From Bradyrhizobium sp. 186 (GTDB taxonomy: Bacteria > Pseudomonadota > Alphaproteobacteria > Rhizobiales > Xanthobacteraceae), in contig NZ_CP082164.1 of the NCBI RefSeq assembly GCF_023101685.1, positions 10,199,001 through 10,263,000 of the forward strand: a stretch of DNA of 64,000 nt, written 5' to 3'. A model generated the notes under the pieces. The model had not been told where the DNA came from and did no database searches. It saw only the letters and a list, made by a program, of their open reading frames with translations. This document shows, piece by piece, positions 36,623-49,662 of this stretch (positions within the stretch are counted from its first letter, which is position 1; every line of letters starts with the position of its first letter). The position numbers and the translations under genes are program-made.

Positions 36623-38287
36623 CTAATTCGTCGGTCCCACCGTGAACGGGCCGATCGCGATGACGCGGCAATCGCTGTCGCGCTTGGCGCAATCGGCCAG
36701 CGCCGAATTGACGGCGGCCTGCTCGTCAGCGGCCTTCAGGCCGAGACCAGGACGGCCCGCGCTGCCGACCGCGACGGCATTCCAGCCCATGGCGTCGGTG
36801 AGCTTGCGCACCACCTCGTCGCGCGCATCCGCCACGATCGAGGCGTTGCTCGCGGCATGGAAGAAGCCGGTGATCTTGAGCAAGCTCGGGATCGGCACGA
36901 CGAAATTATCGTCGACCGCCACGATCATGCAGGCGACGCCGGCAATCGCACCGCAGGATTCCAGCGAGCGCCGCGTCGAATCGTCGGCCGACGATGCGCC
37001 CATCACCATGAAATACTGGCCGCCCGGGCCGAGCGCGACTGAGCGCGATTTCGCAGCCGGCACATACATGTTCTCGAGCCGGACTTTTGCGGGATCGCGC
37101 ACCATCGGAAAGTCCTTCGACGCGAAGGGACGCTCGGTCATGGTGTCATGCCGGACCCAGGGTTGCGACGGCATCGGCGGCTTGCCGTGGGTGTAGACGA
37201 CCGTGTTGCCGACCGCATAGAGCTCGCAGCGCCGCGGCGATTGCGCGGCATCGGCACGCTTCTGGCACTGATCGAGCGCAGAGCTGCGCGCGGCTTCCTC
37301 GTTCGGCTGATTGAGCGCCGAGCCGGTGAAGCCGCCGACGTTGAGCGCAAAGGCCTTGTAGTCGCCGCCGCCGGCGTATTCGTTGGTGAGATAGCCGCGC
37401 GCACGCTCGCCGATGAACGGCACCATGTCGGCGGGGAATTTGCCGCCTGAGACTGCGGGCGGCGAAGGCATCGGCGCCGGGTTCGCCGCCGCCATGGCGC
37501 CTTGCGTCGGCATCGGCATCGGCGCCTTTGCGGCCATCGTGAGCGTCGGGCTGGGCGCCGCCGCAGCTGCCGCACTTGACGTCGGATTTGGCGATGTCGC
37601 GGCGGCGCTCGCCGGTGCCTTGGTGGTCTCGAGCTTGGTGAAATAGAGGAAGCCGCCAACGCCAATGGCGACGATAGAGACGACGCCGACGACGAGCGGC
37701 CACATCCAGTTCGGCGCGGGCGCGGCCTTGCCCGCGACCTTCTTCACCTGCGGCGTGTTGTAGCTGCCGTCCTCGCGCCGCATTGCCACCATGTAGGCAT
37801 GCACGGGCGTCGGGATATTCTTGACCTCCTGCGCGCCGATATCGGCGAACTGCACTGACAGCTTGTTGGCGACCTGCTCGTGCACGGCGCGGGAGACGCA
37901 GATGCCGCCGACCTCGGCGAGGCCTTCGAGCCGCGCCGCGATGTTGACGCCGTCGCCGAGCAGATCGCCGTCGCGCTCGACCACGTCGCCGATGGTGATG
38001 CCGATGCGAAACGACATCTGCCGGCTCGGCGGATAGGCCATGTTGCGGGTTCGCAGCGACTCCTGGATGTCGATCGCGCAGCGTACCGCGTCGACGGCGC
38101 TTGGAAATTCCGCGAGCACGGCATCGCCTGCCGTGTTGAAGATACGGCCGCCCGCCTTCGCAATGAAATCGTCGACGACCTCGCGGTAGGAGGCCAGACG
38201 CCGCAGCGTCTCTTCCTCGTCTTCCGCAACCAGCCTTGAATATCCGGCTATATCGGCTGCAAAGATCGCGGCGATCTTGCGTTTCAT
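36623..38287 (-). CDS. Membrane-anchored class III adenylate cyclase with DUF4189-like C-terminus
   Basis: The 554-residue product has an N-terminal cyclase domain (about 1-165): IAAIFAADIAGYSRLVAEDE with metal Asp12, GRIFNTAGDAVLAEFPSAV with the second Asp, and ITIGDVVERDGDLLGDGVNIAARLE. A transmembrane helix follows (about 200-220, WPLVVGVVSIVAIGVGGFLYF), then a Pro/Ala-rich linker (about 225-290). The periplasmic part (about 300-554) carries Cys-containing repeats such as ALDQCQKRADAAQSPRRCELY and ALADCAKRDSDCRVIAIGPF, resembling DUF4189. ATG at 38287 was chosen. A periplasmic sensor controlling cAMP output is inferred. Confidence 0.88.
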   Translation of the reverse strand: MKRKIAAIFAADIAGYSRLVAEDEEETLRRLASYREVVDDFIAKAGGRIFNTAGDAVLAEFPSAVDAVRCAIDIQESLRTRNMAYPPSRQMSFRIGITIGDVVERDGDLLGDGVNIAARLEGLAEVGGICVSRAVHEQVANKLSVQFADIGAQEVKNIPTPVHAYMVAMRREDGSYNTPQVKKVAGKAAPAPNWMWPLVVGVVSIVAIGVGGFLYFTKLETTKAPASAAATSPNPTSSAAAAAAPSPTLTMAAKAPMPMPTQGAMAAANPAPMPSPPAVSGGKFPADMVPFIGERARGYLTNEYAGGGDYKAFALNVGGFTGSALNQPNEEAARSSALDQCQKRADAAQSPRRCELYAVGNTVVYTHGKPPMPSQPWVRHDTMTERPFASKDFPMVRDPAKVRLENMYVPAAKSRSVALGPGGQYFMVMGASSADDSTRRSLESCGAIAGVACMIVAVDDNFVVPIPSLLKITGFFHAASNASIVADARDEVVRKLTDAMGWNAVAVGSAGRPGLGLKAADEQAAVNSALADCAKRDSDCRVIAIGPFTVGPTN

Positions 38288-38412
38288 CTGCACCAGCCCC
38301 GAAACAAAATTCGCGAGCGCAGAATGCCGCTATCGGCGGCGCGGTGCAACAAAGTTTCAGCGCCCGCCATGGTCGTGACGAGCGCTGAACTTATTCAGAA
38401 ATCTTGTGTTCG

Positions 38413-38436
38413 AGCCCCGGAGCGGTGCCCCGGGGC

Positions 38437-38437
<1 letters not shown>
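38413..38437 (-). terminator. Hairpin at the end of the atp operon
   Basis: An 8-bp stem AGCCCCGG / CCGGGGCT overlaps the atpC stop codon and is read on the minus strand. The following bases are not a T-run, so it may be a weak terminator or 3' stabiliser. Confidence 0.4.
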
Positions 38438-38943
<506 letters not shown>

Positions 38944-38947
38944 CCTC

Positions 38948-41319
<2,372 letters not shown>

Positions 41320-41371
41320 TCTTCGTTCACCCCGACGGTCAGCCTGCGACTTGACCGCTAGCCTATCTTTT

Positions 41372-41485
41372 CGTCATGCCCGGGCTTGTCCCGGGCATCC
41401 ACGTCGTGCTTCCACGCTGCGGCGCGTGAATGGCCGGGACTTCAAGTGCTAAGACGCGCTTCGCGCTATCGCCCGGCCGTGACGG
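41372..41485. repeat. Palindromic intergenic repeat between atpA and atpG
   Basis: The element begins CGTCATGCCCGGGCTTGTCC and ends GCCCGGCCGTGACGG, with the inner arm CATCCACGTC opposite GCGTGAATGGCCGGGA. The first 30 bases match copies at 25692 and 28101. It is inside the atp operon and would form a stable structure in the polycistronic mRNA. Confidence 0.85.
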
Positions 41486-41490
41486 CCTTC

Positions 41491-43580
<2,090 letters not shown>

Positions 43581-44014
43581 AGACGCGCTCTTTTAGCTGT
43601 CAAATTCGCAAGGGAAAAACCGTCGCCACGAAGCGGCGCCTAGCGATCCAAGCCCTTGGAATTCAAGCGGGACTTCGATTTTCGGCCGACACGGGAAGTG
43701 CCGAGCGCGTTAAAATCGCGGCTTTGCTAACATAGCAGGCGCGCACGTGCAACATGACGCCAAGTTAAAGGCCCGACGTTCTCTCGCCAGTTCGTCGCAC
43801 TCCGCGAAGTCCGCTCGAACACCTGCCACGTCACGGAATTGCGCAGGGTGCGACATGTCGCATCGCCGTTTCGTTCCTGCCCTCAGCGCATAGCGGCCAT
43901 GAACACGACTCGCTGAGCCGTGAATTCGCCCGCGCTCGCACCACTCGCCGAATACTTACCTAATTCTAAACAATGATAGCGATGACTTCGGTCTGCAGTA
44001 TTCACTAGTAATCG

Positions 44015-44028
44015 ATTGGTTAACCAAT
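44015..44028. promoter_or_regulatory. 14-bp perfect palindrome ATTGGTTAACCAAT
   Basis: The sequence is its own reverse complement and lies in an AT-rich stretch about 190 bp upstream of the RlpA-like start and about 435 bp upstream of atpH. It is a candidate operator; the cognate regulator is unknown. Confidence 0.4.
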
Positions 44029-44179
44029 TGTTAAAATGGAAGCTCACAGGGCATCTGGCGAATATCTGGAACGAGTAACAAGATGTTTCAGCCGCACACA
44101 TAGCAGAACTACTGCCCAATTCACGCCTCATTGCGCGACGAAACGCCATCCTGCTCACAAACTGATGGGGGCTCCATTA

Positions 44180-44193
44180 GCCACATATGTGGC
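44180..44193. promoter_or_regulatory. 14-bp perfect palindrome GCCACATATGTGGC
   Basis: A perfect palindrome ending 23 bp before the ATG of the RlpA-like gene, where it would overlap the promoter or leader. It is a candidate repressor site or short leader hairpin; no regulator is assigned. Confidence 0.45.
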
Positions 44194-44216
44194 AATACTA
44201 GCGTAGGGACCACTAA

Positions 44217-44705
44217 ATGCTGTCATTGAAGACGCTGGGGTACGTCACCCGGCCTCGTACGGCGATCGCTTTCGTCGCCGCAACTCTCCTCGTTGGTGGA
44301 ACTGCCACCGAAGCTTCCGCCAAATCCAGGCATCACCGGCACCATCACCATCATGCCCAGAACGATTCCAGCTCGGATTGGCGTAGTGCCAACGCTGCCA
44401 TGACGCCGTCGTCGGGCACCGGGCACTCCTTCTCCGGCATCGCCTCCTTCTACGGCAACGAGTCCGGCAGCAAGACCGCGTCGGGCCAGCGCTTCAACCA
44501 GAACGCCATGACCGCAGCGCACCGTTCGCTGCCGTTCGGCACCAAGCTGCGCGTCACCCACGGTGGCTCGAGCGTCGTCGTCACCATCAATGACCGTGGC
44601 CCGTTCATTCGCGGCCGCGTCCTCGACCTCTCCACCGGTGCTGCCCGCGCCATCGGCCTCACCGGCGCCGGCGTCGGCCGCGTCACCGCCGAGGTCGTCT
44701 CCTAA
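44217..44705 (+). CDS. RlpA-like septal/peptidoglycan protein with His-rich N-terminus
   Basis: The 162-residue product has a signal peptide (about 1-35, ATEASA) and then a His cluster, eight of nine residues being His or Arg-His at about 39-46. A double-psi beta-barrel domain follows (about 72-162) with GIASFYGNESGSKTASGQRF, NAMTAAHRSLPFGTKLRVTH, VVVTINDRGPFIRGRVLDLS and AARAIGLTGAGVGRVTAEV, the RlpA lytic transglycosylase core. There is no SPOR domain and no lipobox. It probably cuts or binds glycan strands in the periplasm. A strong terminator follows. Confidence 0.9.
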   Translation: MLSLKTLGYVTRPRTAIAFVAATLLVGGTATEASAKSRHHRHHHHHAQNDSSSDWRSANAAMTPSSGTGHSFSGIASFYGNESGSKTASGQRFNQNAMTAAHRSLPFGTKLRVTHGGSSVVVTINDRGPFIRGRVLDLSTGAARAIGLTGAGVGRVTAEVVS

Positions 44706-44770
44706 AGGCACCCGACGCGCCGCGCAGCATCCGTCCATCGGACATGAGCAGCTTGCTGCGCGCGTGAAAC

Positions 44771-44803
44771 AAGCCCGCCGCCTTGGGGGACGGTGGGCTT
44801 TTT
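44771..44803 (+). terminator. Rho-independent terminator after the RlpA-like gene
   Basis: The stem AGCCCGCCG / CGGTGGGCT with a short loop is followed by TTTTTTGTT. It lies about 65 bp after the stop codon. Confidence 0.85.
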
Positions 44804-44811
44804 TGTTCTCT

Positions 44812-44934
44812 GTCATTCCGGGGCACGCGAAGCGTGAACTATGATGCGCAATTGCGCATCTGAGAATCCATCGGGCCGCAGAGTCTGCGGTGAAATGGAT
44901 TCCGCCCGCGCCTTGCGGCGCGTTCCGGAATGAC
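44812..44934. repeat. Palindromic intergenic repeat (GTCATTCCGG family)
   Basis: The element starts GTCATTCCGGGGCACGCGAAGCG and ends GCGCGTTCCGGAATGAC, the inverse of its start. Inner short inverted repeats such as ATGCGCAATTGCGCAT are visible. It lies between the convergent RlpA-like gene and priA. Confidence 0.85.
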
Positions 44935-44957
44935 GATCGAGGGTGTGGCGGCCGTCT

Positions 44958-47168
44958 CTACAAAAAACTCTGCGGGTCGACGTCGACCTCGAGCTTTTGA
45001 TTGCCCTTCGGCTTCGGGCTGACGGCGAGCCAGTTGCGCAAATAGTCCGAGAGGTCGAAGCCGCGCGCCGATTTCACCAGGATACGGAAGCGGTAGCGGC
45101 CCTTGATCACGGCGAGCGGCGCTTCCGCAGGCCCCAGCACCTGTACGCGCTCGTCGCGCGGCGCCAGCGCAACCAGCCTGCGGCCAAACCCTTCCGCGCT
45201 CGGACGGTCGCCCGCGGAGATGATCAGGCTCGCGAGCCGCCCGAACGGCGGATAGAGCGTGCGCTCGCGCAAATCGATCTCGCTGTCGTAGAAGGCCTCG
45301 CGGTCGCAGGCGATCAGCGCCTTCATCACGGGATGATCGGGCTGGTGCGTCTGGAGATAGCCGACGCCGCGGCCCTGCTCGCGCCCGGCACGGCCGATCA
45401 CCTGGTTGAGCAATTGCCAGGTGCGTTCCGCCGCGCGCGGATCGCCATTGCTGAGGCCCAGATCCGCATCGATCACGCCGACCAGATTGAGCCGCGGGAA
45501 ATTGTGACCCTTGGCCACGAGCTGCGTGCCGATGATGATGTCGACGCGGCCTTCGGCAATGTCATTCAGCTCCGAGCGCATCGCCTCGATCGAGGTGATG
45601 AGATCGCTCGACAGCACCATGGTGCGCGCCTCCGGGAACAGCGCAGCCGCCTCCTCCTGCAAGCGCTCGACCCCGGGCCCGACCGCAACCAGCGATTCCT
45701 CCGCCGCGCAATGCGGGCAGGCTTGCGGGCGCGGCATCGAGAAGCCGCAGTGATGACAGACCAGCCGCTGGCGGAAGCGATGGTCGACCAGCCAGGCGTC
45801 GCAAATGGTGCAGGCGAAGCGATGGCCGCAGGCGCGGCACAAGGTCAGCGGCGCGTAGCCGCGGCGATTGAGGAACAATAGCGCCTGCTCGCGCCGCTCG
45901 ATTGCGGTCTTCATTTCGCCTGCAAGCCGGGGCGAGATGAAGCGGCCGCGCGCCGGCGGCTCGCGGCGCAGGTCGATCGCCTCGATATGCGGCAGGTGCT
46001 GACCGCCGAAGCGCGAGGGCAACGCGATGCGCTGATAGCGATTCTTGCGCGCATTGACCTCGGATTCGACCGAGGGCGTCGCAGATGCCAGCACGATCGG
46101 AATCTTGGCGATATGCGCCCGCACCACCGCCATGTCGCGGGCGTGATAATGCACGCCGTCATCCTGCTTGTAGGCCTGGTCGTGCTCCTCGTCGACGACG
46201 ATGAGCCCGAGATTGGCGTAGGGCAAAAACAGCGCCGAGCGCGCGCCGACCACGACCGGCGCGCTGCCGTCCGAGATCGCGGCCCAGTTGCGCGCGCGTG
46301 TGCGCGGCGTCAGCTCCGAATGCCACTCCAGCGGCCGCACGCCAAAGCGCTGCGCGAAGCGGTCGAGGAACTGGCCGGTCAGCGCGATCTCCGGCATCAG
46401 GATCAGCGATTGCTTGCCGCGGCGGATGGCCTCGGCGATAGCCTCGAAATAGACCTCGGTCTTGCCCGAGCCGGTGACGCCGTCGAGCAGCGCGACGTGA
46501 AACGTGCCGTTGGCGGCGAGCGCGCGCATCGTATCGACCGCGGCACGCTGGAGCGGCGTGAAATCCGGCCGCCCAAAGTCCGGATCCGGGGCCGGCGGCG
46601 GTGGAGGCGGCGGCAACGGCTCGACCGTGAGCGTGCCTTCATCGACGAGGCCGTCGATCACGCCGGTCGAAACGCCGGCTTCCTTGGCGGCCTCGGATTT
46701 GCCGTGCAGCAGCCGATCCGACAGCAGCTCGATCACGCGCTGCCGTGCGGGCGTCAGCCGCTTTGGCGGATCGCCGACCAGGCGGACGCCGGCGCGCACC
46801 CGCTCGGGGCCGAGGTTTTCGCCCATCCTCAGGCACATGCGCAGCACCATGCCGCGCGGGCTCAGCGTGTAATTGGCGACCCAGTCGACCACCGAGCGCA
46901 GTTCGCCCTTCAGGGGCGGAAGATCGAGCTTCTCGCTGACATCCTTCAACCGGTTGTGCAGGCGTGGATCCGGACTGGTATTTTCCGCCCAGACCACCGC
47001 GAGCACCTCGCGCGGGCCAAGCGGCACGCCGATGAGATCGCCCGCCTTCAGCTCCATGCCGCGCGGCACGCGATAGGAATAGGTCTGGTCGAGCGCGACC
47101 GGCACCAGCACGTCGACCATACGGGTCGCGTTGGCGGAGGCGGTGCTGCTGCGCGGCGAATGATCCAT
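44958..47168 (-). CDS. priA: Primosomal protein N' (replication restart helicase PriA)
   Basis: PriA reloads the replisome at stalled forks. The 736-residue product shows the N-terminal DNA-binding domain with MVDVLVPVALDQTYSYRVP, Walker A LLDGVTGSGKTEVYFEAI near 228-245, the DEEH box in LIVVDEEHDQAYKQDD, and zinc-binding Cys pairs CRACGHRFACTICD and CHHCGFSMPRPQACPHCA. The ATG at 47168 was chosen over the in-frame upstream codon at 47210. It lies between the RlpA-like gene and divergent xerC. Confidence 0.96.
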   Translation of the reverse strand: MDHSPRSSTASANATRMVDVLVPVALDQTYSYRVPRGMELKAGDLIGVPLGPREVLAVVWAENTSPDPRLHNRLKDVSEKLDLPPLKGELRSVVDWVANYTLSPRGMVLRMCLRMGENLGPERVRAGVRLVGDPPKRLTPARQRVIELLSDRLLHGKSEAAKEAGVSTGVIDGLVDEGTLTVEPLPPPPPPPAPDPDFGRPDFTPLQRAAVDTMRALAANGTFHVALLDGVTGSGKTEVYFEAIAEAIRRGKQSLILMPEIALTGQFLDRFAQRFGVRPLEWHSELTPRTRARNWAAISDGSAPVVVGARSALFLPYANLGLIVVDEEHDQAYKQDDGVHYHARDMAVVRAHIAKIPIVLASATPSVESEVNARKNRYQRIALPSRFGGQHLPHIEAIDLRREPPARGRFISPRLAGEMKTAIERREQALLFLNRRGYAPLTLCRACGHRFACTICDAWLVDHRFRQRLVCHHCGFSMPRPQACPHCAAEESLVAVGPGVERLQEEAAALFPEARTMVLSSDLITSIEAMRSELNDIAEGRVDIIIGTQLVAKGHNFPRLNLVGVIDADLGLSNGDPRAAERTWQLLNQVIGRAGREQGRGVGYLQTHQPDHPVMKALIACDREAFYDSEIDLRERTLYPPFGRLASLIISAGDRPSAEGFGRRLVALAPRDERVQVLGPAEAPLAVIKGRYRFRILVKSARGFDLSDYLRNWLAVSPKPKGNQKLEVDVDPQSFL

Positions 47169-47292
47169 CAATGGTCTTTGGACGAGGGAATCGGAACCCG
47201 GGGGCCTCAAGGCTAGCGTCGCGAGGCAGCCTTAGCGAACGATAAACGAGTGTGATGCGATATACTGAGTGGAATCACCACGTCCAGAGCTC

Positions 47293-48258
47293 ATGAGCAA
47301 AGCGGCCGCCCCACCAATCGAGCTCGCCAGCGCCGATCCGTCGATCGCGCAGGAGATGGCGCGCTGGCTGTCACATCTCGGCGCCGAACGGCGGCTGTCC
47401 CCGAAGACGCTGGAGGCCTATGCCCGCGACTTGCGGCAATGCCTGAATTTCCTCTGCGCCCATTGGGGCGAGCGCGTGACGCTGGCACGCTTCGCCGCGC
47501 TTGAGGCCACCGACATCCGCGCCTTCATGGCGATGCGCCGCGCCGACGAGGTGTCCGGCCGCTCGCTGATGCGTGCGCTCGCGGGCCTGCGCTCCTTCGG
47601 CCGCTTCCTCGAGCGCGAAGGCAAGGGCAAGGTCGGCGCCCTGTCGGCAATCCGCGCGCCGAAGGTCTCAAAGAGCCTGCCAAAACCTCTTCCGATGGCA
47701 TCCGCAAAGCGTCTTGCGGACGCCGACGAGCGCGCCGGCGAGGAGCGCGAGACCTGGATCCTGGCCCGCGATGCCGCCGTGATGGCGCTCTTGTACGGCT
47801 CAGGCCTGCGCATCTCCGAAGCGCTGGGCCTGAAGCGCCGCGAGGTGCCGAGGCCCGGCGAAGGCGACGTGCTCGTCGTCACCGGCAAGGGCAACAAGAC
47901 CCGCATGGTGCCGGTGCTGCAAAACGTGCTTGGGCTCGTCCAGGAGTACGTTGCGATCTGCCCGTATCCGCTGCCTCCCGAGGGCCCAATTTTCCTTGGT
48001 GCGCGCGGTGGCCCGTTGAGCCCGCGCATTATCCAGCTCGCGATGGAGCGGCTGCGCGGCGCGCTCGGCCTGCCCGATAGCGCCACGCCGCACGCGCTCC
48101 GGCATTCCTTCGCCACGCATCTGTTGTCGCGTGGCGGTGACCTGCGCGCAATCCAGGAATTGCTCGGCCATTCCTCGCTCTCGACCACGCAGATCTACAC
48201 CGGCATCGATTCCGAGCGGCTGCTGGAAGTCTATGCGAGCGCGCATCCGCGGCGGTGA
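47293..48258 (+). CDS. xerC: Tyrosine recombinase XerC
   Basis: XerC with XerD resolves chromosome dimers at dif. The 321-residue product has the N-terminal SAM-like domain (about 18-110, LSHLGAERRLSPKTLEAYARDL) and the catalytic domain with Arg in LLYGSGLRISEALGL, Lys in VTGKGNKTRMVPVL, HALRHSFATHLLSRGGDLR and LGHSSLSTTQIYTG giving the terminal His and Tyr. ATG at 47293 is chosen. Its place beside priA is the usual alphaproteobacterial setting, so this is the housekeeping enzyme and not a phage integrase. Confidence 0.95.
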   Translation: MSKAAAPPIELASADPSIAQEMARWLSHLGAERRLSPKTLEAYARDLRQCLNFLCAHWGERVTLARFAALEATDIRAFMAMRRADEVSGRSLMRALAGLRSFGRFLEREGKGKVGALSAIRAPKVSKSLPKPLPMASAKRLADADERAGEERETWILARDAAVMALLYGSGLRISEALGLKRREVPRPGEGDVLVVTGKGNKTRMVPVLQNVLGLVQEYVAICPYPLPPEGPIFLGARGGPLSPRIIQLAMERLRGALGLPDSATPHALRHSFATHLLSRGGDLRAIQELLGHSSLSTTQIYTGIDSERLLEVYASAHPRR

Positions 48259-48341
48259 CACACTGACGTCATAACTTCCTTGCCTCTTGCGCGGCGCCCG
48301 CGGTTCGGTCAATCGTGGGGAACCGAGGCAGGAGGGACATC

Positions 48342-48932
48342 ATGAGCGCACATGAAAGCATGGAGCACGCCGAACACGCCGAGCACGCGTCCGGCTCGAA
48401 CAAGAAGATCGCCCTTCTGATCGCCGTGCTGGCGCTGTTCCTGGCGATCTCCGAGACGCTCGGCAAGGGCGCCCAGACCGAATCGATCAGCAAGAATGTC
48501 GAGGCCGCCAACCTCTGGGCGTTCTTCCAGGCCAAGAGCGTCCGCCGCACCGTGGTGGTAACCGCGGCCGAGCAGGGCAAGCTGACGCTGGGCTCCGCAA
48601 CCGACGACGCCACCAAGGCCGCGGTGCAGAAGCAGATCGAGGACTGGCAGAAGACCGCGGCGCGCTACCGCTCCGAGCCGGAGACCGGCGAAGGCACCGA
48701 GCAGCTCGCCGAGAAAGCCAAGCACGCCGAGCATGAGCGCGACGAGGCGACCGCGAAGTATCATCACTTCGAGCTTGCGTCGGCCGCCTTCCAGATCGGC
48801 ATCGTGCTGGCGTCAGCCACCATCATCACCGGCATATTCGCGCTCGCCTATGTCGGCGGCATCCTGACGCTCGCCGGCATCGTCATGACCGCGCTCGGCC
48901 TGTGGTGGCCGCATCTGGTGCATTTGCACTAA
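48342..48932 (+). CDS. DUF4337-type membrane protein
   Basis: The 196-residue product starts MSAHESMEHAEHAEHA, a His/Glu-rich repeat, then has one helix near 27-45 (IALLIAVLALFLAISETLG). A charged alpha-helical part follows (about 55-140, NVEAANLWAFFQAKSVRRT), and two helices near the end (about 145-190, FQIGIVLASATIITGIFALA and VGGILTLAGIVMTALGLWW). The layout fits DUF4337. GGAGGGACATC precedes ATG. Function is unknown. It stands alone downstream of xerC. Confidence 0.88.
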   Translation: MSAHESMEHAEHAEHASGSNKKIALLIAVLALFLAISETLGKGAQTESISKNVEAANLWAFFQAKSVRRTVVVTAAEQGKLTLGSATDDATKAAVQKQIEDWQKTAARYRSEPETGEGTEQLAEKAKHAEHERDEATAKYHHFELASAAFQIGIVLASATIITGIFALAYVGGILTLAGIVMTALGLWWPHLVHLH

Positions 48933-48982
48933 ACGGTGTCGCGTAACGACGGCAAAGCAAATCGGCCGCCACACATTCCGCT

Positions 48983-49077
48983 GTCATGCCCCGGCTTTGA
49001 CCGGGGCATCCAGTACGCCGCGGCTTCTCCGTATCCCACCGCTATCTCTGGATTGCCCGGTCAAGCCGGGCAATGAC
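48983..49077. repeat. Palindromic intergenic repeat (GTCATGCCCCGGC family)
   Basis: The element starts GTCATGCCCCGGCTTTGACC and ends GGTCAAGCCGGGCAATGAC. The inner arm reads GGGGCATCCAG opposite CTGGATTGCCC. It lies between convergent genes. Confidence 0.8.
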
Positions 49078-49097
49078 ACCGAGTATGCGGCGAACCG

Positions 49098-49628
49098 CTA
49101 GCGCGCTTCGTGCACGCTCTTGCGGAAGCGCTGGATCAGGCGGAGTGTACGCGAGGACCAGCCTTCACCATTGCCGGTGATGAGCTCCCTGATGCGCTGC
49201 TTGATCGGATTGACGAGCTCGGCGGCCTTGGCGCGCAGCTTCAGCACCAGAGCATAGAGCCGCTCGAACCAGACCATCTCCATGAGCTTGTCGCGCGTCA
49301 CGTCGAAGACGAAGGCGGTGACGCCGACGCCAAGCAGCTTCGCGAACAGGATCGTGAAGACCGCGCTGGTCCAGTATTCATGCGTGAGCAGCCACAGGCC
49401 GACCAGCTTGAGCGGAAACAGCGGGATGATGGGGACCGCGAACACGATGAGCGTCATGGCTGGCGACAGCGCATCGACGCGCTCGGACAGCCATTGCTTG
49501 AACCGAGCGAGCGGGATGATTGCGACAACCCGCGCGACGATTGGTTCCAGATGGTCCCACAGCCACGCTTCGATCAGGAAGATGATCGCCAGCAGAACCC
49601 AGACCGGTTGAAGAAGGCGGCGCAGCAT
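49098..49628 (-). CDS. Hypothetical membrane protein at the end of the TCA operon
   Basis: The 176-residue product has two or three hydrophobic helices: MLRRLLQPVWVLLAIIFLIE, ALSPAMTLIVFAVPIIPLFP and SAVFTILFAKLLGVGVTAFV. The cytoplasmic basic end (FERLYALVLKLRAKAAELVN) follows. No domain is recognised. The start is 35 bp after the lpdA stop in the same direction, so co-transcription is possible. The protein is of a type common in Bradyrhizobiaceae. Confidence 0.82.
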   Translation of the reverse strand: MLRRLLQPVWVLLAIIFLIEAWLWDHLEPIVARVVAIIPLARFKQWLSERVDALSPAMTLIVFAVPIIPLFPLKLVGLWLLTHEYWTSAVFTILFAKLLGVGVTAFVFDVTRDKLMEMVWFERLYALVLKLRAKAAELVNPIKQRIRELITGNGEGWSSRTLRLIQRFRKSVHEAR

Positions 49629-49662
49629 GTGTTGTCCCGCCCGATTCGGCTCGGGGCGTGCC

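Larger units (their letters stand above)
43581..44216. other. Long AT-richer intergenic region between atpH and the RlpA-like gene
   Basis: About 635 bp with no supported gene; open frames here are short and lack domains. It is clearly more AT-rich than its surroundings at 43950-44100. It holds two 14-bp perfect palindromes, listed separately, and should contain the divergent promoters for the atp operon and the RlpA-like gene. Confidence 0.5.

Noticed and set aside
47293..48258. XerC considered as a phage or island integrase
   Set aside because: It sits in the conserved priA-xerC setting with no attachment repeats or phage genes nearby, so it is the chromosomal recombinase.
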